Source of the DNA: Amycolatopsis mongoliensis
Lineage (GTDB): Bacteria > Actinomycetota > Actinomycetes > Mycobacteriales > Pseudonocardiaceae
Reading direction: 5' to 3'
NCBI RefSeq assembly: GCF_030285665.1
Contig: NZ_CP127295.1
Span: forward strand, 8,804,001 to 8,868,000
Length of the DNA: 64,000 nucleotides
Made by a program: the position numbers and the translations under genes. Shown here one piece after another: positions 12,882-20,337 of the stretch (the stretch's first letter is position 1; every line of letters begins with the position of its first letter). The notes under the pieces were generated by a model. That model was not told the origin of the DNA and made no database searches. It saw nothing but the letters and a program-made list of their open reading frames with translations.

Positions 12882-12905
12882 CAAACTATAACCTGTTCTA
12901 GTTTG
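12882..12905. promoter_or_regulatory. KstR-type operator upstream of the GMC/aldehyde dehydrogenase operon
   Basis: A 24-bp near-palindrome with arms CAAACTA (12882-12888) and TAGTTTG (12899-12905). Its centre, TATAACCTGTTCTA (12887-12900), fits the KstR consensus TnnAACnnGTTnnA at every fixed position. KstR is the TetR repressor of sterol catabolism in mycobacteria and rhodococci. The site lies about 26 bp upstream of the GMC start codon, a normal repressor position. Confidence 0.7.
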
Positions 12906-12973
12906 CTCACGGTATAGCTTCGCCGCCTCGGAGCGCAACGGGTACGGCTGGTGTCGCGCGGCAACGCGCGACG

Positions 12974-13294
12974 CTAGGACGTGCCCATGGCCTTCTTGAT
13001 CTCCGCGACGAGCTTGCGGACCTGCCCGGTGTCGAGGCTGTTGTAACAGAACGTGTTCATGTCCACCCGGTCACCGCCGCTGGCGGGGTTCTCCACGACC
13101 TCGGTGGAGGCGCCTTCGACGGTGAACGTCAGGCGGCCGGGGCGGGAGAAGCCGGGCTCGGAGTTGCTGATGTCCTTGATCCGGCTGACGTTGAAGGTGT
13201 GCTTGCGGTCGTTGCCGAACAAGCCGTCCTTGAGGGCCGCGCTGATGGTGACTTCCCTGCCGCTGAACCGGATCGACCGACGTCTGGCGTGCAT
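12974..13294 (-). CDS. Small conserved protein, PH-like fold suspected
   Basis: A 106-residue cytosolic protein, MHARRRSIRFSG onward, with regularly spaced short strands (REVTISAAL, HTFNVSRIKDIS, GRLTFTVEG) and a C-terminal helix (RKLVAEIKKAMG). This layout resembles the PH-like DUF4429 domains of actinobacteria; the match is by eye only and no function is proposed. The start at 13294 has GGAGGA 4 nt upstream, preferred over the longer frame to 13360. It lies between the GMC promoter region and a deletion scar. Confidence 0.6.
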   Translation of the reverse strand: MHARRRSIRFSGREVTISAALKDGLFGNDRKHTFNVSRIKDISNSEPGFSRPGRLTFTVEGASTEVVENPASGGDRVDMNTFCYNSLDTGQVRKLVAEIKKAMGTS

Positions 13295-13427
13295 GCTTCC
13301 TCCCCGGGAACCTCGGAAAACCGGAGGAAAACTGTAAGCAGTCACCCCATCGGGCGACAAGCAGCCAACGGACCACTTCCGGAGTCCTGCGCCGCTCCGG
13401 CGGCCGGCGCGGGCGGTTCGCCGCCGG

Positions 13428-13580
13428 TCAGAGTCCGTGCCTCAGCGCGTCCGCCGTCCGGGCGAGGTCCGCGCGGACCTCCCGGGCCGCCCCTTTCGAC
13501 TGGTGCCGCTGGAGACTCAGCGCGTAGACGCTCCACAGCCCGGTGACCGCCGCCGCCGTGACGCGGACGACCGCGGCATC
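13428..13580 (-). pseudogene. Headless TetR-family regulator remnant (C-terminal end only)
   Basis: The last 45-50 codons read like a TetR C-terminal ligand-domain tail: VVRVTAAAVTGLWSVYAL followed by a basic helix ending ADALRHGL and a stop. There is no helix-turn-helix; upstream codons turn into antisense of the next fragment. The true reading frame ends abruptly near 13580, where an SRPBCC fragment on the other strand begins. Confidence 0.6.
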
Positions 13581-13829
13581 GTCCGCTGCGAAATCCTCGC
13601 GGCCGACACACCCGAACTGCTCAGCTTCAGCTGGCGCAACCAGGAAACCGACCCGCCCAGCACCGTGACCTGCCAGCTCGACGAGACGGCGACCGGGACC
13701 CGGCTCACCTACCGGCACACGGGCTTCCGCGGCGCCGGCGGGTTCTTCATGGCCCGGCTGCTGCACCGGGTCCGGCGCCGGATGCTGACCGAAGGCCTGC
13801 CCGGCGTCCTCGCCGCCGGCGACTGGTAA
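13581..13829 (+). pseudogene. Headless SRPBCC/AHSA1-family remnant (C-terminal end only)
   Basis: From about 13581 the plus strand encodes the C-terminal half of an activator-of-Hsp90 (AHSA1)/SRPBCC domain: CEILAADTPELLSFSWR, a strand TVTCQLDETATGTRLTYRHTG and a closing helix. The N-terminal half of the fold is missing and the upstream frame has no family character. TetR/SRPBCC pairs are commonly divergent, so one deletion across the shared promoter would leave exactly this pair of tails. Confidence 0.6.
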
Positions 13830-13832
13830 CGG

Positions 13833-14735
13833 CTACGAGGCCGGCGACCGGTGCCGGGAGACGTAGTCGTTGACGAGCCCCGCGGCCGTGCGCGCGTCGT
13901 CGACGGTGACGAGGAACGTGCCCCCGGACCGAAGCCGCAGCACCAGGCCGTCCCCCGCGCGGACCACGACCGCAGTGCGGCCCGGGCGGCGCCGCCAGCC
14001 CCAGCCGCCGTACGCCAGCGGCACGACCCGGTCGGAGCCCGCTTCGGCGATCTCGTCGTAGTCCAGGGTCCGGCGTGGCCAGCCGAGCAGGCCGAGGCAC
14101 ACGCGTACCCCGGCCGGCCCGACGAGCACCCGCACGGTGGAGAACATCAGCGCCACGAGCGAAACCAGCAGCCCGGCCCACCACACGCCCACCCTCCCGA
14201 ACACCGCGGCGACAGCGGCGGCGACCGGCGCGATGGCGAGCACGACGAAGTTGTGCGCCGTCCCGGACCAGACGGCTTCTTCGCCCGGACGGAGGCCGGC
14301 GGAGGGCGCGGTTCCCGAAAGCGCCGCCTCGGGCGGTTTCCCGGGCGCAAGCCACCAGCCCACCGCGGCCGCCACCAGGCCGGTCACGGCGATGCCGAGA
14401 GCCAGGGACCACGTCACGGGCCGGGCGCGCTCCCACGACGTCGCGTCGAGATTGGCCCACAACCCCAACGAATGCGCGGCCAGGAACACGCCGCCGAGGC
14501 CGTAGACCCCGGGCGCAGCCGACGCGTTCCGGGCCACCACCACCCACGCCACGCCCCAGAACACCGCCGCGCCCGCGGTGACCAGCCACCACGGCGCGTG
14601 GCCGTCGGGTGCCCCGCCCCACCCCCAGTGCACGGCGATGGGGTCGGGCAGCCGCGGCGCCAGGACGAGCGCCGGCACGACCATCGCGAGCAGGACCACC
14701 GCCGGGATCCCGTGCCGCGTGACGGCGGACCTCAT
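13833..14735 (-). CDS. DUF1648-type integral membrane protein
   Basis: A 300-residue membrane protein with about five or six hydrophobic segments. The N-terminal block LPDPIAVHWGWGGAPDGHAP is the DUF1648 signature (as in SdpI-type proteins). The C-terminal part is soluble and strand-rich, including a TFLVTVDDARTAAGLV segment. Its start overlaps the upstream GntR stop by 4 nt, so the pair is translationally coupled. GntR/DUF1648 pairs are common in actinobacteria. Immunity- or envelope-related roles are known for some DUF1648 proteins, but none can be assigned here. Confidence 0.78.
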   Translation of the reverse strand: MRSAVTRHGIPAVVLLAMVVPALVLAPRLPDPIAVHWGWGGAPDGHAPWWLVTAGAAVFWGVAWVVVARNASAAPGVYGLGGVFLAAHSLGLWANLDATSWERARPVTWSLALGIAVTGLVAAAVGWWLAPGKPPEAALSGTAPSAGLRPGEEAVWSGTAHNFVVLAIAPVAAAVAAVFGRVGVWWAGLLVSLVALMFSTVRVLVGPAGVRVCLGLLGWPRRTLDYDEIAEAGSDRVVPLAYGGWGWRRRPGRTAVVVRAGDGLVLRLRSGGTFLVTVDDARTAAGLVNDYVSRHRSPAS

Positions 14736-15076
14736 CGAGCCTCCCTGATCATGGTGACCAACTCCTCCCGCTCGATCCCGAGCCGCCGCGCCTCGTCGAC
14801 CAGCGCCCGGATCCGGTGGTGCAGCCCGGCCCGGTCCGGCCCCGCGGCCACGGTCACCCCGCGCCCGCGCCGCATGACGACCAGGCCCTCGTCCGCGAGC
14901 TGGGCGTAGGCGCGCAGCACGGTGTGCATGTTGACGCCGAGGGACGCGCCCAGCTCGCGAGCGGCCGGCAGCCGCTCACCGACGGCGACCTCCCCCGCCG
15001 CGAGCGCGCGCCGCAGTCCTGCGGCGATCTTCTCGTGCAGCGGGGAGGTGTCCCGGTCGTCCAGTCGCAGTAGCAT
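14732..15076 (-). CDS. GntR family (YtrA-like) short transcriptional regulator
   Basis: A 114-residue DNA-binding protein. The GntR winged helix fills the first 75 residues (SPLHEKIAAGLRRALAAGEV, GERLPAARELGASLGVNMHTVLRAYAQL). The short helical tail and lack of an effector domain mark the YtrA subfamily, which usually controls the membrane protein genes beside it. Here the partner is the coupled DUF1648 gene. Its own start codon overlaps an inverted repeat, suggesting autorepression. Confidence 0.85.
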   Translation of the reverse strand: MLLRLDDRDTSPLHEKIAAGLRRALAAGEVAVGERLPAARELGASLGVNMHTVLRAYAQLADEGLVVMRRGRGVTVAAGPDRAGLHHRIRALVDEARRLGIEREELVTMIREAR

Positions 15077-15098
15077 TGTTCTACAGATGCTAGAACAA
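15076..15098. promoter_or_regulatory. Operator overlapping the GntR start codon
   Basis: TTGTTCTA (15076-15083) and TAGAACAA (15091-15098) form a perfect 8-bp inverted repeat with a 7-nt spacer. The ATG of the GntR gene (15076-15074) begins at the edge of the repeat, so there is little or no leader. Binding here would block both promoter and start codon. Confidence 0.6.
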
Positions 15099-15155
15099 GC
15101 CAGCGCTCACCGCCAGCGGCGGTGCCCGACGGGACCGCGCGTCGTCCGAGACCGT

Positions 15156-15797
15156 TCAGCCCGGCAGCGGGTCCGGCTCCATCCCCAGCACGTCATCGGT
15201 GAGCCCGGCCGCGAGCGCCCGCAGCGCCGCGTCCAGATACACCGTCAGGTCGGCGTCGGCACGGGCGGACCAGCGGTCGTAGGCCGCGCGGCAGGCCGCG
15301 AGCACCGCGCGCCCCACCACCAGCGGGTACAGCGAGTCCTCCGGCTGCCCGGAGCGGCGGGCGACGAACGCGCTCACCGCGCGCTCCCACGCGTCGTAGT
15401 GGACCGCCGCGCTGGCGACGAGGTCCGGCACGGTGCTCAGCAAGGTCATCCGCCGGCGCAGCTCCGGCACGTCGTCGGCGCGGTAGTGGTTGGCCTCGAG
15501 CACCGCGCGGCGCACCGCCTCCAGCACCGGCAGGTCCGCCGGCATCTCGGCGAGCAGGGCCCGGATCGTCTCGACCTCGGTGTCGAACTCGTTCCAGAGC
15601 ACGTCGGCCTTGGCGTCGTAGTAGCGGAAGAACGTCCGCCTGCTGACGCCGGCCGCGGCGGCGATCTGGTCGACGGTCGTCTCGTGGAAGCCCTGCTCGC
15701 CGAACAGCCGCAGCGCGGCGACCTCGAGTTCCCGGGCGCTGGTGCCCGGCGGGCGCCCCCGGCGGTTCGCGGGCCGGGCGAGCACGTCATCGGTCAT
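15156..15797 (-). CDS. mftR: Mycofactocin system TetR-type regulator
   Basis: A 213-residue TetR repressor divergent from mftA. The helix-turn-helix is at about residues 20-65 (ALRLFGEQGFHETTVDQIA, AGVSRRTFFRYY). MftR regulators repress the mft operon, and mycobacterial MftR responds to long-chain acyl-CoA; that is knowledge of the family, not of this protein. The ATG at 15797 gives the usual short N-terminus before the RRGRPPGTS lead-in. The 106-bp space to mftA holds a promoter and a 19-bp palindrome that is the likely operator. Confidence 0.88.
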   Translation of the reverse strand: MTDDVLARPANRRGRPPGTSARELEVAALRLFGEQGFHETTVDQIAAAAGVSRRTFFRYYDAKADVLWNEFDTEVETIRALLAEMPADLPVLEAVRRAVLEANHYRADDVPELRRRMTLLSTVPDLVASAAVHYDAWERAVSAFVARRSGQPEDSLYPLVVGRAVLAACRAAYDRWSARADADLTVYLDAALRALAAGLTDDVLGMEPDPLPG

Positions 15798-15822
15798 CCG
15801 GGTGCCGTTCCCTCCAGAGCCT

Positions 15823-15851
15823 TGATTATCGACACGGGGTGACACTACTCT
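15823..15851 (+). promoter_or_regulatory. Probable mftA promoter
   Basis: TTGATT (15823-15828) and TACTCT (15846-15851) are separated by 17 bp, a good fit to a housekeeping sigma promoter. Transcription would begin near 15858, at the edge of the palindrome that follows. Confidence 0.5.
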
Positions 15852-15859
15852 CCGCTCTA

Positions 15860-15878
15860 TTCGACACTCAGTGTCGAA
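15860..15878. promoter_or_regulatory. Likely MftR operator
   Basis: TTCGACACT-C-AGTGTCGAA is a perfect palindrome with 9-bp arms and a 1-nt centre. It starts about 9 bp after the putative -10 box and would cover the transcription start of mftA. A single half-site (TCGACAC, 15829-15835) lies in the promoter spacer. Confidence 0.7.
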
Positions 15879-15903
15879 AATCATCACTGCCGAAGGAGCC
15901 AGG

Positions 15904-16011
15904 ATGACCGAGCACCCCACCACCACCGAACCCGCCGCGACCGACGAGGTCCTCACGGAGGAGCTCCTGGTCGAAGAGGTCTCCATCGACGGCATGTGCG
16001 GTGTCTACTGA
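15904..16011 (+). CDS. mftA: Mycofactocin precursor peptide
   Basis: A 35-residue ribosomal precursor. The N-terminal leader is Thr/Glu-rich, and the core ends in the invariant IDGMCGVY. The final Val-Tyr is the part converted into the cofactor. GAAGGAG (15892-15898) lies 5 nt before the ATG. The gene ends inside mftB, whose GTG start (16001) falls within the last codons of mftA, so the two are coupled. Too short for ordinary ORF calling, but unmistakable from the C-terminus and from mftB/mftC behind it. Confidence 0.96.
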   Translation: MTEHPTTTEPAATDEVLTEELLVEEVSIDGMCGVY

Positions 16012-16294
16012 GGACTCGCCGGCGGGTTTCGACCTGGACGGCGCGTGGCGCCTCGACGACCGGGTCTCGATCCGGCCCGAGCGGTTCGGCGCCCTGCTGT
16101 ACCACTTCGGCACCCGCCGGCTTTCCTTCCTGAAGAACCCGACACTCCTGGACGTCGTCCGCGGCCTCGCCCGGCACCCGGACGCGCGGGCGGCCTGCGC
16201 CGAAGCCGGCGTCGGCGCCGGGGAGCTGCCGAGGTACCGCGCGGCGCTGGCCGCACTGGCCGAGTCGCGCATGATCCAGCCGAGGAGTCTCTGA
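16001..16294 (+). CDS. mftB: Mycofactocin RiPP recognition protein
   Basis: A 97-residue RiPP recognition element that binds the MftA leader and presents it to MftC. It shows the family pattern FDLDGAWRLDDRVSIRPERFGALLYHF, then RLSFLKNPTLLDVVRGL. The GTG at 16001 overlaps mftA by 11 nt. The stop TGA shares one base with the mftC ATG. Confidence 0.94.
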   Translation: MSTEDSPAGFDLDGAWRLDDRVSIRPERFGALLYHFGTRRLSFLKNPTLLDVVRGLARHPDARAACAEAGVGAGELPRYRAALAALAESRMIQPRSL

Positions 16295-17466
16295 TGTCCC
16301 TTGTGGACGAATTCCAGTACGGGCTCGACGCGCCCATCTGCCTCACCTGGGAACTGACCTACGCCTGCAACCTTTCCTGCGTGCACTGCCTGTCCTCCTC
16401 AGGACGGCGGGACCCGCGCGAGCTCAGCACCGCCGAGTGCAAGGCGCTGATCGACGAGTTCGAGCGCATGCAGGTCTTCTACGTCAACATCGGCGGCGGC
16501 GAACCCACCGTCCGCCCCGACTTCTGGGAGCTCGTCGACTACGCCACCGAGCACCACGTCGGGGTCAAGTTCTCCACCAACGGCATCAAGATCACCCCCC
16601 ACGTGGCGCGGCGCCTGGCCGGCAGCGACTACGTCGACGTCCAGATCTCCCTCGACGGCGCCACCGCCGAGGTCAACGACCACGTCCGCGGCCCCGGCTC
16701 CTACGACACCGCGATCCGCGCGATGGGCAACCTCGCCGACGCCGGCTTCGAGAACTTCAAGATCTCCGTGGTGATGACGCGCCACAACGTCGGCCAGCTC
16801 GACGAGTTCCAGGCCATCGCCGACCGCTACGGCGCCCAGCTGCGGATCACCCGGCTGCGCCCGTCCGGCCGCGGCGCCGACACCTGGGACGAGCTGCACC
16901 CGACCGCCGCCCAGCAGCGCGAGCTCTACGACTGGCTGGTCGCCCACGGCGAGAACGTGCTGACCGGCGACTCGTTCTTCCACCTCGCCGGCTACGGCGA
17001 CGGCGGGCTGCCGGGGCTGAACCTGTGCGGCGCCGGGCGGGTGGTGTGCCTGGTCGACCCGGTCGGCGACGTCTACGCGTGCCCGTTCGCCATCCACGAC
17101 ACCTTCCTCGCCGGCAATGTCCGCGGCGGTGGCGGATTCACCAGTGTGTGGCGGGAATCCGAGCTGTTCACGTCGTTGCGGAGCCCGCAGAGCGGCGGCG
17201 CCTGCACGTCGTGTTCGGCGTTCGACGCCTGCCGCGGCGGGTGCATGGCGGCGAAGTTCTTCACCGGCCTGCCGCTGGACGGCCCGGACCCGGAGTGCGT
17301 ACGCGGCCACGGCGAGCTCGCGTTGGCCGGGGTTGCGGCGGGGAGCGTCCCGAAGCCGTCGCTGGACCACTCCCACCGGCGGCGCCCGGTCCCGGTCACC
17401 ATCGGGATGCGCCGCCCGCCGGAGCGGGCCTGCGACGAGAACCCCCTCGCCGGGTTCGGGCGCTGA
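16294..17466 (+). CDS. mftC: Mycofactocin radical SAM maturase
   Basis: A radical SAM/SPASM enzyme of 390 residues. The SAM cluster motif CNLSCVHC is near residue 29, followed by the GGEP motif. A C-terminal SPASM cysteine array (CGAGRVVCL, CPFA, CTSCSAFDACRGGC, final C) binds auxiliary clusters. It decarboxylates the C-terminal Tyr of MftA and forms the Val-Tyr carbon-carbon bond. The start at 16294 gives MSLVDEFQYGLDAPICLTWEL. The tail after the last SPASM cysteine is long and basic (about 60 residues). Confidence 0.95.
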   Translation: MSLVDEFQYGLDAPICLTWELTYACNLSCVHCLSSSGRRDPRELSTAECKALIDEFERMQVFYVNIGGGEPTVRPDFWELVDYATEHHVGVKFSTNGIKITPHVARRLAGSDYVDVQISLDGATAEVNDHVRGPGSYDTAIRAMGNLADAGFENFKISVVMTRHNVGQLDEFQAIADRYGAQLRITRLRPSGRGADTWDELHPTAAQQRELYDWLVAHGENVLTGDSFFHLAGYGDGGLPGLNLCGAGRVVCLVDPVGDVYACPFAIHDTFLAGNVRGGGGFTSVWRESELFTSLRSPQSGGACTSCSAFDACRGGCMAAKFFTGLPLDGPDPECVRGHGELALAGVAAGSVPKPSLDHSHRRRPVPVTIGMRRPPERACDENPLAGFGR

Positions 17467-17468
17467 TC

Positions 17469-18143
17469 GTGCGGCTCGCGGACCTGTCCTGGCCGGACGT
17501 CGCCGAGCGCGCGGCGGCCGGCGCGGTCCTGGCCGTGCCGGTGGGCGCGACCGAGCAGCACGGCCCGCACCTGCCGCTGTCGACCGACACCGACATCGCG
17601 CTCGCGCTGTGCGACCGGCTTTCGGACGAGCGGCCGGACGTCCTGGTGGCGCCGGCCGTGGCCTTCGGCTCCAGCGGCGAGCACGCCGGGTTCGCCGGGA
17701 CGCTTTCGATCGGCCAGGCCGCCACCGAGCTGCTGCTGGTCGAGCTGGGCCGGTCCGCGGCGGAGACGTTCACGCGGCTGCTGTTCGTCTCCGCGCACGG
17801 CGGCAACGCGGCGCCGGTCGCCCGGGCCGTCGCGCGGCTGCGGGCGGAGTCCCGGGACGTCGAGGTGTTCCAGCCGCACTGGGACGGTGACCCGCACGCC
17901 GGACGACCGGAAACCGCGCTGCAGCTGGCCTTGCGGCCGAACGCGGTGCGGATGGACCGGGCCGTCGCGGGGGACCGCAGGCCGCTGGGCGAGGTGCTGC
18001 CGCTGCTGCTGAACGGCGGGGTGCGGGCGGTGAGCCGGACGGGCGTGCTCGGCGACCCGACCACTGCGACGGCTCGGGAAGGAAAAACGTTGCTGGACGA
18101 GCTGACCGCCCGGCTGGTGTCCCATGTGGACGGCTGGGCATGA
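17469..18143 (+). CDS. mftE: Mycofactocin precursor peptide peptidase (creatininase family)
   Basis: A metal-dependent creatininase-family peptidase of 224 residues that cuts the modified C-terminal dipeptide product (AHDP) from MftA. Metal and active-site blocks are present: GATEQHGPHLPLSTDTD near residue 27, FGSSGEHAGFAGT and SAHGGNAAP. The GTG at 17469 lies 2 bp after the mftC stop; the stop overlaps the next gene in an ATGA junction. In mycobacteria mftD precedes mftE; here mftD is at the end of the operon. Confidence 0.92.
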   Translation: MRLADLSWPDVAERAAAGAVLAVPVGATEQHGPHLPLSTDTDIALALCDRLSDERPDVLVAPAVAFGSSGEHAGFAGTLSIGQAATELLLVELGRSAAETFTRLLFVSAHGGNAAPVARAVARLRAESRDVEVFQPHWDGDPHAGRPETALQLALRPNAVRMDRAVAGDRRPLGEVLPLLLNGGVRAVSRTGVLGDPTTATAREGKTLLDELTARLVSHVDGWA

Positions 18144-18919
18144 CCCCGCGGACCGCGCTCGTCACCGGCGCCGCCCGCGGGATCGGGGCCGCGACCGTGC
18201 GGCACCTGACGGGCCGGGGTTACGCCGTGCTCGCGGTCGACGTCGCGGCCGACGACCCCGCGCTGCCGTATGCGCTGGGGAACAAGGCCGAGCTGGCCGC
18301 CGTCGCCTCGCAGACCGGCGCCGAGGCGTTCGTCGCCGACGTCCGGGACCCCGCGGCGCTGGCGGCCGCCGTGGCCGAAGCCGAACGGCGGTGGGGCGGG
18401 CTCGACGTCGCCGTCGCGGCCGCGGGGGTCATCGCCGGCGGCGTGCCGTTGTGGGAGGTCCCGCCGGAGCAGGAGGACGCGGTGCTCGACGTCGACCTGC
18501 GCGGCGTGCTCAACCTCGCCCGGGTGGCGATTCCGGCGCTGCTGCGCCGTCCGCGGCCGCGCTCGGGGCGGTTCCTCGCGGTCGCCTCCGCTGCCGCGAC
18601 CCGCGGGCTGCCGATGCTCGCGGCCTACTGCGCGGCGAAGGCGGGCGTGGCCGGTCTCGTCCGCGCGCTGGGCGCCGAACTGGGCGGCACCGGCGTCACC
18701 GCCAACGCCGTCAGCCCGGGCTCCACCGACACGCCGATCCTCGCCGAAAGCGCCCGGCTGTACGGCCTTCCCGGCGCGGAGGACTTCGCGGCGCAGCAGC
18801 CGGTCGCGCGGTTGCTGGAGCCGGCCGAGATCGCGCGGGTCCTGGCGTTCCTCGCGGACCCGGACAGCGGCGCGACGACCGGCGCGGTGGTGCCGGTGGA
18901 CGGAGGGCTGGCCCTGTGA
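18140..18919 (+). CDS. Mycofactocin-cluster short-chain dehydrogenase
   Basis: A 259-residue SDR with the NAD(P) loop TGAARGIG near residue 10, an AAAGVI strand, catalytic Ser in ASAAATR and the YCAAK active-site Tyr-Lys pair. It is embedded in the operon, overlapping mftE by 4 nt and mftF by 4 nt. SDRs in mycofactocin clusters form a recognised group thought to use the cofactor for a tightly bound nicotinamide. That it does so here is inference from position. The alcohol substrate is unknown. Confidence 0.87.
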   Translation: MTPRTALVTGAARGIGAATVRHLTGRGYAVLAVDVAADDPALPYALGNKAELAAVASQTGAEAFVADVRDPAALAAAVAEAERRWGGLDVAVAAAGVIAGGVPLWEVPPEQEDAVLDVDLRGVLNLARVAIPALLRRPRPRSGRFLAVASAAATRGLPMLAAYCAAKAGVAGLVRALGAELGGTGVTANAVSPGSTDTPILAESARLYGLPGAEDFAAQQPVARLLEPAEIARVLAFLADPDSGATTGAVVPVDGGLAL

Positions 18920-20337
18920 CCGCTCCCCTGCCCGCCGGTTTCCGGGTGACGCTCGACCCGGACACCAAGCAGCTGCGCGAGGACCTCTGGTTCGGCGGCT
19001 CGCCGGCCCGCGTGCTCCGCCTCACCGCGGCCGGGCGCCGAGCCTGGCGGGAACTCGCCGACGGTCCGGTCACCTCCCCGGCCGCCGGCGCGCTCGCCCG
19101 GCGGCTCACCGACGCGGGCTTCGCCCACCCCGTGCCGCCCGGACCGGCCGCGCCCGCGGACCTCACCGTGGTCGTCCCGGTCCTCGACCGGCCCGGGCCG
19201 CTGGCCCGCTGCCTGGCCTCGCTCGACGGCCGGCACCCCGTGCTCGTCGTCGACGACGGGTCCGCGGATCCGGCCGCGGTCGCCGCGGTGGCCGCCGCCC
19301 ACGGGGCGAAACTGGTGCGCCGGGACGTCAACGGCGGACCCGGTGCCGCGCGGAACACCGCGCTGGAGCACGTCTCCACCGAGCTGGTGGCCTTTGTGGA
19401 CAGTGACTGCGTCGCCGACGGCGACTGGGCCGACCGGCTCGCGGCGCACTTCGCCGACCCCCTGCTCGCCGCGGTCGCGCCGCGCGTGCGCGCCCTGGCG
19501 CCGGACACCGCGGCCGGCCGGTACACGCGGGCCGCGAGCAGCCTCGACCTGGGCGACCGGCCCGCGCGCGTCGCGCCCCGCACCCGCATGTCCTACGTCC
19601 CGACCGCCGCACTGGTCGCCCGCCGGGCCGCGCTGACCGCCGTCGGCGCGTTCGACCCGGAGCTGCGGGTCGGCGAGGACGTCGACCTGGTCTGGCGGCT
19701 GCACGCCGCGGGCCACCGCGTCCGGTACGAGCCGGACGTCCACGTCGGCCACCGGGAACCGGCGACCTGGCGCGAACTCCTCGGACGGCGCGTGCGGTAC
19801 GGCACCTCCGCCGCCCCGCTCGCGAAGCGCCATCCGGGGAACCTCGCCCCGCTCGTCCTGCATCCGTGGCCGGCCCTGACCGTCGCCGCGTTGCTCGCCC
19901 GCCGGCCCCTGCTCGCGTCCGCCGGCTTCGGCGGCGCCGTCCTGGCCATGCTGAAGACGTTGCGCGCCCACGACATCCCGGCCGAGGGCGTGGTCCGCGC
20001 GATGGGCACCGCCGTGCACCAGACCTGGCTCGGCGCCGGCCGCTACGGGACGCAGTTCGCCGCGCCGGTCCTCGCCGCGCTCCTGGTGCCCCGCGGGTGG
20101 GGACGGCGCGCCGCGGTCGCGTCGCTGCTGCTCGGCCCGCCGCTGACCCGATGGCTCTCCGAACGGCCCGGCGTGGACCCCGTCCGCTACACCGCCGGCG
20201 CCCTCGCCGACGACATCGCCTACGGCACCGGCGTGTGGGCCGGCTGCCTGACCCACCGGACCGCCGCGCCGGTGCTGCCCGAGATCGCCTGGCGCCCGTT
20301 GCGCGTCGACAGCAAGGAAAAGCGAGGCTCCGCATGA
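18916..20337 (+). CDS. mftF: Mycofactocin system glycosyltransferase
   Basis: A family 2 glycosyltransferase of 473 residues that adds beta-1,4-linked glucose units to (pre)mycofactocin. An N-terminal domain of about 75 residues precedes the GT-A fold, which has VVPVLDRPGPLARCLASL, VVDDGS, the metal-binding VDSDC and GEDVDLVWRL. The C-terminal third is hydrophobic and likely membrane-associated. GTG start at 18916 in a GTGA overlap with the SDR; the stop overlaps the mftD ATG. Confidence 0.93.
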   Translation: MTAPLPAGFRVTLDPDTKQLREDLWFGGSPARVLRLTAAGRRAWRELADGPVTSPAAGALARRLTDAGFAHPVPPGPAAPADLTVVVPVLDRPGPLARCLASLDGRHPVLVVDDGSADPAAVAAVAAAHGAKLVRRDVNGGPGAARNTALEHVSTELVAFVDSDCVADGDWADRLAAHFADPLLAAVAPRVRALAPDTAAGRYTRAASSLDLGDRPARVAPRTRMSYVPTAALVARRAALTAVGAFDPELRVGEDVDLVWRLHAAGHRVRYEPDVHVGHREPATWRELLGRRVRYGTSAAPLAKRHPGNLAPLVLHPWPALTVAALLARRPLLASAGFGGAVLAMLKTLRAHDIPAEGVVRAMGTAVHQTWLGAGRYGTQFAAPVLAALLVPRGWGRRAAVASLLLGPPLTRWLSERPGVDPVRYTAGALADDIAYGTGVWAGCLTHRTAAPVLPEIAWRPLRVDSKEKRGSA

